This document shows positions 1-5,278 of a stretch of 5,351 bases of DNA, piece by piece. Position 1 is the first letter of the stretch. The number at the start of each line of letters is the position of its first letter. A model generated the notes under the pieces. It had not been told where the DNA came from, did no database searches, and worked only from the letters and a program-made list of their open reading frames with translations. Both the position numbers and the translations under genes were made by a program. This stretch comes from JAICLL01 sp035252155 (GTDB taxonomy: Bacteria; Planctomycetota; Planctomycetia; Pirellulales; JAICIG01), in assembly GCA_035252155.1 (NCBI GenBank), contig DATFDL010000051.1, positions 1 to 5,351 on the forward strand. The letters run 5' to 3'.

Positions 1-1
1 A

Positions 2-244
2 GAAGAGATCGAGCCGGACGTGAAGGGCGATCTGCGGCTGATCGATTGCGAAGACGCCGACGTGGCCGAGATCACCGTCAGCGCGCCGCTTTTGAAACGC
101 TATAAGCAAACCTTGGCGGCGTTCATCGACAGTGCCCGTGAATTTTGCACGCGGCGGGGCATGTCGTACCTGTTGGCCAACAACCAGGTGCCCGTCGATC
201 AGCTTATCGCCAGTTATCTGCGCAAGCGGGGGCTGGTGCGGTAA
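2..244 (+). CDS. DUF58 domain protein, C-terminal end (5' truncated)
   Basis: The reading frame is open from the window edge to TAA at 242-244, giving 80 visible residues. A GTG at 20 is in frame, but coding clearly continues upstream of it, so it is unlikely to be the start. The visible part reads GDLRLIDCED, then a basic amphipathic helix (LLKRYKQTLAAFIDSAREFC), then TRRGMSYLLAN, and ends in LIASYLRKRGLVR. That order matches the end of DUF58 proteins: a 'GDLRLxD' strand, a helix with a conserved RY, a 'C..RG..Y' segment, and a terminal 'L..YLR.RG'. DUF58 proteins have a VWA-like fold and are usually encoded next to MoxR-type AAA+ ATPases and membrane VWA or transglutaminase-like proteins. 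Their biochemical role is poorly defined. The preceding genes are outside the window, so this context cannot be confirmed. The family call is from recognition of the C-terminus only. Confidence 0.75.
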   Translation, partial: EEIEPDVKGDLRLIDCEDADVAEITVSAPLLKRYKQTLAAFIDSAREFCTRRGMSYLLANNQVPVDQLIASYLRKRGLVR

Positions 245-251
245 CCAGCCC
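230..251 (+). terminator. Hairpin across the DUF58 stop codon, possible terminator without a T-tract
   Basis: GGGCTGGT (230-237) and ACCAGCCC (244-251) form a perfect 8-bp GC-rich stem around a 6-base loop that contains most of the TAA stop. The position is right for a 3'-end structure. No run of T follows: the next bases are AGCGGCGAG, so it is not a canonical intrinsic terminator. It could stabilise the mRNA 3' end, act weakly as a terminator, or be chance. Confidence 0.35.
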
Positions 252-579
252 AGCGGCGAGTTATACTGTGCCGTTAGCCGTTTTCGGGTCTGATCGGTTT
301 TGACATTTAATTTGGGTAAGCCGTCAACTGGGTGCCACGGCATCCGCTGCGGCGCATATGGCAACGATCTCAGGCGCGACGCAACCCGCCGCGGCGGACG
401 CCGTGTAGGGCTGCACCGGCCGCTCGAGGTGGCAACGCAGCACGGCGTCCGTCGCGGCGGCAACGCTTGCGAGAACATCGAAGCCGAGTGCGCCGCGACG
501 GATGCCGTGGCACCCTACAATGCACCGAAATCGGTTAATCGTCGAAGTTGGCTAAGACTTCGAACGTCGTAATTTCGTG
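245..579. other. Intergenic region upstream of the OleC-like gene
   Basis: This stretch of about 335 bases holds no convincing gene. An open frame at 300-572 reads arginine-rich low-quality sequence through a palindrome and looks spurious. The only promoter-like string is TATACT at 262-267 (5 of 6 matches to the -10 consensus), with no good -35 box 17 bases upstream. A TTGACA at 300-305 has no -10 partner at normal spacing. Most of the region is the inverted repeat at 330-515. The last 60 bases before the ligase (516-579) are plain and lack a Shine-Dalgarno site. Confidence 0.6.
330..515. repeat. Long imperfect palindrome, about 186 bp (MITE- or REPIN-like)
   Basis: Outer arms 330-356 and 489-515 are inverted copies matching at 25 of 27 positions. 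They include a perfect 17-base block, GGGTGCCACGGCATCCG, and its complement at 499-515. Inner arms 386-405 and 441-460 match at 19 of 20. Both pairs share the same centre, near base 423, so the whole element can fold as one long stem with imperfect patches at 357-385 and 461-488. The right end, read on the minus strand, begins TGTAGGG followed by a small bulged hairpin (GGTGCC..GGCATCC). The left end has ACTG where GTAG would be expected. No transposase is inside. It could be a non-autonomous mobile repeat, a REP-type doublet, or a structured RNA; the sequence alone does not decide. Confidence 0.7.
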
Positions 580-2262
580 ATGACTCAACCCGCCGCGGCC
601 GAAGCCAGCCAAATCGTCAACGTCGCCGCGCATCTGGCGGAGTTTGCGCGGACAATGCCGGATCAGGCGGCGGTCGTTGTGCCGACCAGTCGCGACGCTG
701 ACGGCCGACGGCGTTATCGCTCGATCACGTTCGCCGAACTCGACCGCGACAGCGACCGGCTGGCGCGCGGTCTGCGCGAGCTGGGCGTCACGCGGGGCAC
801 GCGGCTCGCCTTGTTGGTCAAACCCGGCATCGACTTCATCTCGCTGGTGTTCGCCCTGTTCAAAGCCGGCGCGATAACCATTCTTATCGATCCCGGCATG
901 GGCCGAAAAAATCTGCTCCGTTGTCTGCACGATGCCAAGCCGGAAGGCTTTGTCGCGATTTCGCCGGTGCAGGCCGTCCGCTGCCTGCTGCCACGCTTTC
1001 GCAGCGCCCACTTGAATATCACGGTCGGACGTCGTTGGTTTTGGGGCGGCAAAACCATCGACGAGCTGCGCGGCGGCCCGTGGAGCGGACCGGAATTGGC
1101 GCCCACCACAGCCGACGACCCAGCGGCAATTATCTTTACCACAGGCAGCACCGGCCCGCCCAAAGGCGTACTCTATCGGCATGGCAATTTCGATCGGCAG
1201 GTGACTGAGATCCGGGATTTTTACGGCATCGAGCCGGGCGGCGTCGATCTGGCCGGCTTTCCGCTGTTCGGATTGTTCAACTGCGCGATGGGCGCCACCA
1301 CCGTAGTGCCCGACATGGACGCCTCGCGCCCGGCGACGACCGATCCGGCCAACATTGTCGAGGCGGTGCGAGACTGCGGTGTGACGCAGGCATTTGCCTC
1401 GCCCGCCGTTTGGAACCGGGTGGGGCCCTACTGCGCGGTCCACAACATTCGCTTGCCTACGCTGCGGCGGGTGATGTCGGCCGGCGCGGCGGTGCCGGCG
1501 TATGTGCTCGAACGGATGAAGGAGTGCATCGCCGACGACGGCCAGGTGGACACGCCTTACGGCGCCACCGAGGCTCTGCCGGTGGCCTCGATCTCGGCCG
1601 ACGAAGTTTTGAACGAAACGGCCGAGCGCACGCGGCAAGGTGCCGGCACCTGCGTGGGCCGCCGCTTTCCCGGCATCGAGTGGCGAGTGGTGCGCGCCGT
1701 CGATGGGCCAATCGAACATATCGACGACGCCAAAACGCTGCCACAAGGTGAGATCGGCGAGTTGATCGTCCGCGGCCCGGTGGTCACGCGCGAGTACGTT
1801 ACGCGCACCGAGTGGAACGCGCTGGCCAAGATCGCCGACGGCGACGGCTGCTGGCATCGCATGGGTGACGTCGGCTATCTGGATGAACAGCAGCGGTTTT
1901 GGTATTGCGGGCGGCTCTCGCAACGGGTGCTTACCGACCGCGGCGTCATGTACACCGAATGCTGCGAGGCGATCTTCAATCAGCATCCGGCGGTTTTTCG
2001 CTCGGCGCTGGTGGGCGTCGGTCCGGCCGGGCGTCAGCGGCCGGTGATCGTCATCGAGCCGTTGGTCGAGCAGATGCCGCTGACCGCCGCCGATCGCGCG
2101 GCGCTGGTGGCCGAAATGCGGGCCGCGGCGAGCGCGCATCGGCTGACGCAGCAGATCGACGATTTTTTGCTGTTTTCGCCGTTCCCGGTCGACATCCGGC
2201 ACAACGCCAAAATCTTTCGCGAGAAGCTGGCCGCCTGGGCCGCCGCGGAGTTGAACGCATAG
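580..2262 (+). CDS. oleC: OleC-type AMP-dependent beta-lactone synthetase
   Basis: This 560-residue protein is a member of the acyl-AMP-forming (ANL) superfamily. Visible motifs are the phosphate-binding loop TTGSTGPPKG (187-196), YGATE (327-331), GDVGYLD (about 429-435), and a C-terminal DIRHNAK (538-544) whose lysine K544 is the likely A10 catalytic lysine. Several stretches match OleC proteins rather than ordinary acyl-CoA ligases: LFALFKAGA-like with V/IDPG, GVxYRHxxF, the PGGVDL..FPLF segment, PDMDxxRPAT, GAGTCVG, HRMGDVGY, and FPVDIRHNAKI.REKLA. OleC converts 2-alkyl-3-hydroxy fatty acids to cis-beta-lactones using ATP. OleB then removes CO2 to give long-chain olefins. The protein has no signal peptide and should be cytoplasmic. 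ATG 580 is chosen; GTG directly before it (577) is also in frame. No Shine-Dalgarno is visible, but homology begins near residue 11, which fits this start. No oleA, oleB or oleD is in the window. A divergent acyl-CoA ligase is the alternative. Confidence 0.85.
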   Translation: MTQPAAAEASQIVNVAAHLAEFARTMPDQAAVVVPTSRDADGRRRYRSITFAELDRDSDRLARGLRELGVTRGTRLALLVKPGIDFISLVFALFKAGAITILIDPGMGRKNLLRCLHDAKPEGFVAISPVQAVRCLLPRFRSAHLNITVGRRWFWGGKTIDELRGGPWSGPELAPTTADDPAAIIFTTGSTGPPKGVLYRHGNFDRQVTEIRDFYGIEPGGVDLAGFPLFGLFNCAMGATTVVPDMDASRPATTDPANIVEAVRDCGVTQAFASPAVWNRVGPYCAVHNIRLPTLRRVMSAGAAVPAYVLERMKECIADDGQVDTPYGATEALPVASISADEVLNETAERTRQGAGTCVGRRFPGIEWRVVRAVDGPIEHIDDAKTLPQGEIGELIVRGPVVTREYVTRTEWNALAKIADGDGCWHRMGDVGYLDEQQRFWYCGRLSQRVLTDRGVMYTECCEAIFNQHPAVFRSALVGVGPAGRQRPVIVIEPLVEQMPLTAADRAALVAEMRAAASAHRLTQQIDDFLLFSPFPVDIRHNAKIFREKLAAWAAAELNA

Positions 2263-2268
2263 CGGCAA

Positions 2269-2706
2269 TCACGCGAGCGACCGACCTTCGCCCTGCAGAC
2301 GCCGGCGGCAGGCTTGATAAATCGGCAAGTAACCGCTGCGCTGCGATAAGTTCGGGCAGAGATCGTCTAACGCATCGACCACAAACTGACATTCGTCCTC
2401 GGTCAGGCTTTGGATGCCGTCCGTTTCGTGCTTGGCAATAAGCGTTAAGCAGTCGCACCATCGCCTTACGTTGTCGAACTCCGCGCGGCTCAATTCTTCC
2501 GGGCTGCGGCGATACAACTGTTGGGCCTGGAACCACATCCTCCAATCTTTTTCATACCATGAGTCGGCAAGAAGATTGCCGGGATGCTCGCTTGTGCGAT
2601 AGGCGAAGGCAAGCTGCAACACCAGCAGCATCGCCACTGCCAGCCCAAAGCATTCGAGATAAATATTGCCAGAACGATCGCCTGGGCCGCTTCCTGTTCT
2701 CCGCAT
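2269..2706 (-). CDS. Small single-pass membrane protein of unknown function
   Basis: This 145-residue protein was not recognised. It has a short, arginine-containing N-terminus (MRRTGSGPGDRSG), a hydrophobic segment at about residues 15-36 (core LAVAMLLVLQLAFAY) with an unusual Glu18 near its start, and a soluble, mostly helical tail rich in charge. The tail contains WYEKDWRMWFQAQQLY, several Cys (near 'RRWCDCL', 'EDECQF', 'DLCPN', 'YQACRRR') and many Asp/Glu. It has no lipobox and no clear signal peptidase site, so a membrane anchor is more likely than secretion. The start is supported by a strong AGGAGGAG site just upstream. Codons look normal and the composition is protein-like, unlike the arginine-rich shadow frames around it. 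It converges with the OleC-like gene; the stops are separated by 6 bases, with no terminator between them. The regular helical tail could be a protein-interaction region, but this is a guess. Confidence 0.7.
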   Translation of the reverse strand: MRRTGSGPGDRSGNIYLECFGLAVAMLLVLQLAFAYRTSEHPGNLLADSWYEKDWRMWFQAQQLYRRSPEELSRAEFDNVRRWCDCLTLIAKHETDGIQSLTEDECQFVVDALDDLCPNLSQRSGYLPIYQACRRRLQGEGRSLA

Positions 2707-2709
2707 CTG

Positions 2710-2717
2710 CTCCTCCT
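2710..2717 (-). promoter_or_regulatory. Strong Shine-Dalgarno site of the small membrane protein
   Basis: On the minus strand AGGAGGAG lies 3 bases (about 5 from the GGAGG core) before the ATG at 2706-2704. It fixes the start of the 145-residue protein. It is the strongest ribosome-binding site in the window and supports the gene being real. Confidence 0.7.
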
Positions 2718-2789
2718 CTATCTGTTCCTTGCTCTCGTGTCCCTACTTGCCTAGTAACGCTCGACCGCCGAATGCCGCCGCGCGCTGGC

Positions 2790-2812
2790 CAACTGCGAAT
2801 GGTTCGCAGTTG
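2790..2812. repeat. Perfect 10-bp hairpin with 3-base loop
   Basis: CAACTGCGAA (2790-2799) and TTCGCAGTTG (2803-2812) are exact inverted copies around TGG. No T-run follows on either strand, so it is not a standard intrinsic terminator. It could be a repeat unit, an operator-like dyad, or an mRNA structure. Confidence 0.6.
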
Positions 2813-2832
2813 CACGTCACGGTCTGGGCTAA

Positions 2833-2861
2833 TTGCGGGTTTTCAGCCAATCGGCTATGCT
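2833..2861 (+). promoter_or_regulatory. Candidate sigma70-like promoter for the dismutase gene
   Basis: TTGCGG (2833-2838, 3 of 6 matches) and TATGCT (2856-2861, 4 of 6) are spaced by exactly 17 bases and face the dismutase gene. If used, the transcript would carry the stem-loops at 2869-3022 in a leader of roughly 210 bases. The matches are modest and part of the site overlaps a small dyad (AGCC..GGCT, 2845-2856), so this is tentative. Confidence 0.25.
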
Positions 2862-2868
2862 GACGCGC

Positions 2869-2892
2869 GTAGGTCAGGCTTTCGAGCCTGAC
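2869..2892 (+). repeat. GTAG-preceded hairpin (REP-like unit)
   Basis: GTAG (2869-2872) is followed directly by a perfect 8-bp stem, GTCAGGCT (2873-2880) and AGCCTGAC (2885-2892), closed by a TTCG loop. A GTAG tetranucleotide at the foot of a hairpin is the hallmark of REP sequences recognised by RAYT (IS200/IS605-related Y1) proteins. A dispersed copy number was not tested, so the REP label is by structure only. Confidence 0.55.
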
Positions 2893-2931
2893 TCGTCTTG
2901 ACTGCAACGTCTGCAGTCAGCTGAACGAGTC
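2890..2931. repeat. Nested stem-loop
   Basis: An outer 7-bp stem (GACTCGT 2890-2896 with ACGAGTC 2925-2931) encloses an inner 7-bp stem (GACTGCA 2900-2906 with TGCAGTC 2912-2918) around a 5-base loop, with unequal internal bulges. It overlaps the preceding hairpin by 3 bases and the following element by 3 bases, so the three structures are abutted, as in a composite repeat. Confidence 0.5.
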
Positions 2932-3022
2932 TGTAGGGAACGGACTCCGTGCCGTTCCGCCGATGGCAGATCGACGTCGAACCGCCCTTCACGGAACGCC
3001 ACAGAGGGCGTTCCCTACAGAC
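2929..3022. repeat. REPIN-like element: two inverted GTAG-hairpin units
   Basis: Arms 2929-2959 and 2992-3022 are inverted copies matching at 27 of 31 positions, separated by 32 bases. Each arm is itself a hairpin. The left arm is GTAG (2933-2936) then GGAACGG..CCGTTCC (2937-2943 with 2952-2958). The right arm, on the minus strand, is GTAG (complement CTAC, 3015-3018) then GGAACGCC..GGCGTTCC (3014-3007 with 3000-2993). The seventh stem pair is G-C in one unit and C-G in the other, a compensatory change. Two inverted REP hairpins with outward GTAG ends is the layout of a REPIN. It lies 56 bases before the dismutase start. Confidence 0.7.
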
Positions 3023-3064
3023 CACAGGCTGGAAAACCCGACCGACCAAAACGCCTACATCCCC

Positions 3065-3070
3065 AGGAGA
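3065..3070 (+). promoter_or_regulatory. Ribosome-binding site of the dismutase gene
   Basis: AGGAGA lies 8 bases before ATG 3079 and decides this start over the out-of-frame ATG at 3074. Confidence 0.65.
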
Positions 3071-3078
3071 CGAATGCC

Positions 3079-3690
3079 ATGGCTTACACCGTTCCTCCCT
3101 TGCCCTATGCCTTCGACGCGCTGGAGCCCCACATCGATGCCAAGACGATGGAGATCCATCACGACAAGCATCATGCCGCCTACGTCACCAACCTGAACAA
3201 CGCCATCGCCAACACCGACCTGGGCAACCAGACGATCGAGTCGCTGTGTGCCAGCATTGAAAAAGTGCCCGAAAACATCCGCACGGCGGTGCGGAACAAC
3301 GGCGGCGGGCATGCCAATCACTCGCTGTTCTGGACCATCATGGGGCCGGGCGGCGGCGGCACGCCCAGTGGGCCGCTGGCCGACGCGATCAAGTCAGAGC
3401 TGGGCGGCTTCGACGCCTTCAAAGAGGCGTTCAACAAGGCCGGCATGAGCCGCTTCGGCAGCGGGTGGGCCTGGCTCAGCCTCGACAAGCAAAAGAAGCT
3501 GGTCGTCGAGAGCACGCCCAACCAGGACAATCCGTTGATGCACGGCAACAAGCCGCTCTTGGGTTGCGACGTTTGGGAGCACGCCTACTATCTGAAGTAT
3601 CAGAACCGCCGGGCTGATTATCTGGCGGCGTTCTGGAATGTGGTCCTGTGGCCGGCCGTCGCCGAGCGTTACGCCGCCGCCAAGAAGTAA
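3079..3690 (+). CDS. sodA: Superoxide dismutase, manganese type (Fe/Mn family)
   Basis: This 203-residue enzyme converts superoxide to oxygen and hydrogen peroxide in the cytoplasm; there is no signal peptide. It starts with the typical YTVPPLPYAFDALEPHID and has both family domains. The predicted metal ligands are H27 (in MEIHHDKHH), H81 (in HANHSLFW), D164 and H168 (in DVWEHAYYLKYQNRR). Manganese preference is inferred from the Gly-rich GGGHANHS segment (FeSODs usually have an AxQ-type residue there) and from Gln149 in NQDNPLM, which supplies the active-site glutamine in MnSODs. Cambialistic metal use cannot be excluded. Length and order of motifs are normal, with no truncation. The gene is preceded by a hairpin cluster and followed after 12 bases by the M32 peptidase gene, so the two are probably co-transcribed. 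Confidence 0.95.
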   Translation: MAYTVPPLPYAFDALEPHIDAKTMEIHHDKHHAAYVTNLNNAIANTDLGNQTIESLCASIEKVPENIRTAVRNNGGGHANHSLFWTIMGPGGGGTPSGPLADAIKSELGGFDAFKEAFNKAGMSRFGSGWAWLSLDKQKKLVVESTPNQDNPLMHGNKPLLGCDVWEHAYYLKYQNRRADYLAAFWNVVLWPAVAERYAAAKK

Positions 3691-3702
3691 CGCCAAGCCG
3701 GC

Positions 3703-5211
3703 ATGTCGCAAGCCACCTACGAAAAGCTCCGCCGCCACGTGCGCGACACGGCGGTGTTGCATTCGATCGACGCGCTGCTGGGCTGGGACGAACGCTGCCT
3801 GTTGCCGCACGCCGCCGGCGAATACCGCGCCGAGCAGATGACGCTGATCGCCGGCATGATCCACGAACGCCAGACCGACCCGCGGTTGGGCGAGTGGCTC
3901 GACGAACTGATCCGCAGCCCGTTGGCCGGCGACGCGGCCAGCGACACCGGCGCCACCATCCGCCAAGTCAAGCGACAATACGACAAGAAGACCAGGCTGC
4001 CCAAGTCGCTGGTCGAAGAGCTGACGCGCACCGCGGTGCTGGGCCAGCAGGTGTGGCAGACCGCTCGCCGCGAGAACGACTTCGCCGCGTTGGCGCCGCT
4101 CTTGGAAAAAACCGTGCGGCTCAAGCGCGAGCAGGCCCAGGCCGTCGGCTATCGCGAGTGCGCCTACGACGCGCTGTTGGACGACTACGAGCCGCACGAG
4201 CTGACCTCGAACGTGGCCCGCGTGCTCGCCGGCCTGCGCGACGAACTGGTGCCGCTGGTCGCTTCGATCCGCCACGCCCGAAAATCGCCGAAGATCGAAA
4301 TCCTGCATCGGCGCTATCCGGTGCATGCGCAAGAGCGGTTTGCCCGAGAGGCGGCGGAAAAAATCGGCTTCGATTTTTCACGCGGCCGGCTCGATGTGAC
4401 CGCCCATCCGTTCTGCACGGCGCCGGGTCCGCACGACTGCCGCATTACGACGCGCTACGAAGAGCGTTACTTCAACGGCGCTTTCTTCGGCACGTTGCAC
4501 GAGGCGGGTCACGGCATCTACGACCAAGGGCTGCCTTCCGAGTGGTTCGGGCTGCCGCCGGGCGAGGCGGTGTCGATGGGCATTCACGAATCGCAGTCGC
4601 GGCTGTGGGAGAACCTGGTCGGCCGCCACCGCAGCTTCTGGCAATACTTCTATCCGCTCGCGCAGCAGTGTTTTTCCGACGCGCTGGGTGATGCTCCGCT
4701 CGATGATTTTTATTTCGCGATCAACGACGTCCGGCCATCGCTCATCCGCGTCGAGGCGGACGAAGCGACCTACAATCTGCACATTTTGATCCGCTTCGAG
4801 CTGGAGCAGGACTTAATCAACGACGCGCTAGCGGTCGCGGATTTGCCGCAGGCCTGGAATGCGAAATACCGATCGTACCTGGGCATCGAGCCGCCCAACG
4901 ACGCCGAGGGCGTTCTTCAGGACATTCACTGGCCGGCCGGGCTGTTTGGTTATTTTCCCACTTACTCGCTGGGCAATCTTTATGCGGCACAGTTCTTTGA
5001 GCAAGCCGGCCGTGATTTGGGCGATTTGCCCGAACAGTTTTCCCGCGGCGAGTTTGACGCGTTGCGTGAGTGGCTGGTCGACAAATTGCACCGGCACGGG
5101 CAGCGTTACACAGCCGCCCAGCTTGTCGAGCGGGTGACCGGCGGGCCGCTCTCGCACCGGCCGCTGCTCGGCCATCTGCGCGGCAAGTTGGGGCCGCTGT
5201 ACGGCATTTGA
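3703..5211 (+). CDS. M32 family metallocarboxypeptidase (carboxypeptidase Taq type)
   Basis: This 502-residue protein is close to the usual length of about 500 for family M32. It is a zinc- or cobalt-dependent enzyme that removes C-terminal residues from peptides in the cytoplasm; no signal peptide or membrane segment is seen. The catalytic HEAGH is at 266-270, so H266 and H270 bind metal and E267 is the general base. The third ligand is E296 in HESQSRLWENLVGR. Other M32 signatures are DCRITTRY (245-252), IRVEADE (348-354) and GYFPTYSLGN (416-425). The N-terminal helical region (YEKLRRHVRD..LLGWDE) is also typical. ATG 3703 lies 12 bases after the dismutase stop. No clear Shine-Dalgarno is visible, so translation may be coupled. 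No frameshift or missing key residue is seen. The natural substrate is unknown; turnover of peptides from damaged proteins would fit the neighbour but is only an inference. Confidence 0.95.
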   Translation: MSQATYEKLRRHVRDTAVLHSIDALLGWDERCLLPHAAGEYRAEQMTLIAGMIHERQTDPRLGEWLDELIRSPLAGDAASDTGATIRQVKRQYDKKTRLPKSLVEELTRTAVLGQQVWQTARRENDFAALAPLLEKTVRLKREQAQAVGYRECAYDALLDDYEPHELTSNVARVLAGLRDELVPLVASIRHARKSPKIEILHRRYPVHAQERFAREAAEKIGFDFSRGRLDVTAHPFCTAPGPHDCRITTRYEERYFNGAFFGTLHEAGHGIYDQGLPSEWFGLPPGEAVSMGIHESQSRLWENLVGRHRSFWQYFYPLAQQCFSDALGDAPLDDFYFAINDVRPSLIRVEADEATYNLHILIRFELEQDLINDALAVADLPQAWNAKYRSYLGIEPPNDAEGVLQDIHWPAGLFGYFPTYSLGNLYAAQFFEQAGRDLGDLPEQFSRGEFDALREWLVDKLHRHGQRYTAAQLVERVTGGPLSHRPLLGHLRGKLGPLYGI

Positions 5212-5278
5212 TTGCCCTAGGACCATCGGCGCGGGGGTGGTACATTGAGATGGGCGAAGTCGCCGTCGGAGGGCATGC

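Larger units (their letters stand above)
2707..3078. other. Hairpin-rich intergenic region between divergent genes
   Basis: These 372 bases separate the minus-strand membrane protein from the plus-strand superoxide dismutase, so they must hold promoters for both. I see no convincing protein-coding frame. Bases 2718-2789 show nothing definite. From 2790 to 3022 there is a nearly continuous run of inverted repeats, listed separately. The final 56 bases (3023-3078) carry only the ribosome-binding site of the dismutase gene. The density of perfect stems is far above that of the rest of the window. Confidence 0.7.

Noticed and set aside
300..305. TTGACA as a -35 box for the OleC-like gene
   Set aside because: No -10-like hexamer lies 15-19 bases downstream, and the palindrome follows almost immediately.
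300..572. Short plus-strand frame through the palindrome
   Set aside because: Composition is Arg/Gly-rich, the apparent start has no ribosome-binding site, and the DNA is explained by the inverted repeat.
535..2268. 577-residue open frame on the minus strand opposite the OleC-like gene
   Set aside because: It is an antisense shadow of a GC-rich gene; its translation is rich in Arg, His, Gly and Ala with no family motif, while the plus strand has clear ANL motifs.
2790..3022. Hairpin cluster as a CRISPR array
   Set aside because: The units differ in sequence and spacing; there are no direct repeats with regular spacers.
3394..4332. 312-residue minus-strand frame across the dismutase/M32 junction
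   Set aside because: It spans two well-supported genes on the other strand and shows no recognisable domain; it is explained by codon bias.
3648..4691. 347-residue plus-strand frame overlapping the M32 gene
   Set aside because: It is arginine-rich frame-shifted reading of the M32 gene, which has all its catalytic motifs in the other frame.
5193..5205. GCCG..CGGC stem near the end of the M32 gene as a terminator
   Set aside because: The stem is only 4 bp, inside the coding sequence, and is followed by ATTTGATT, not a T-run.
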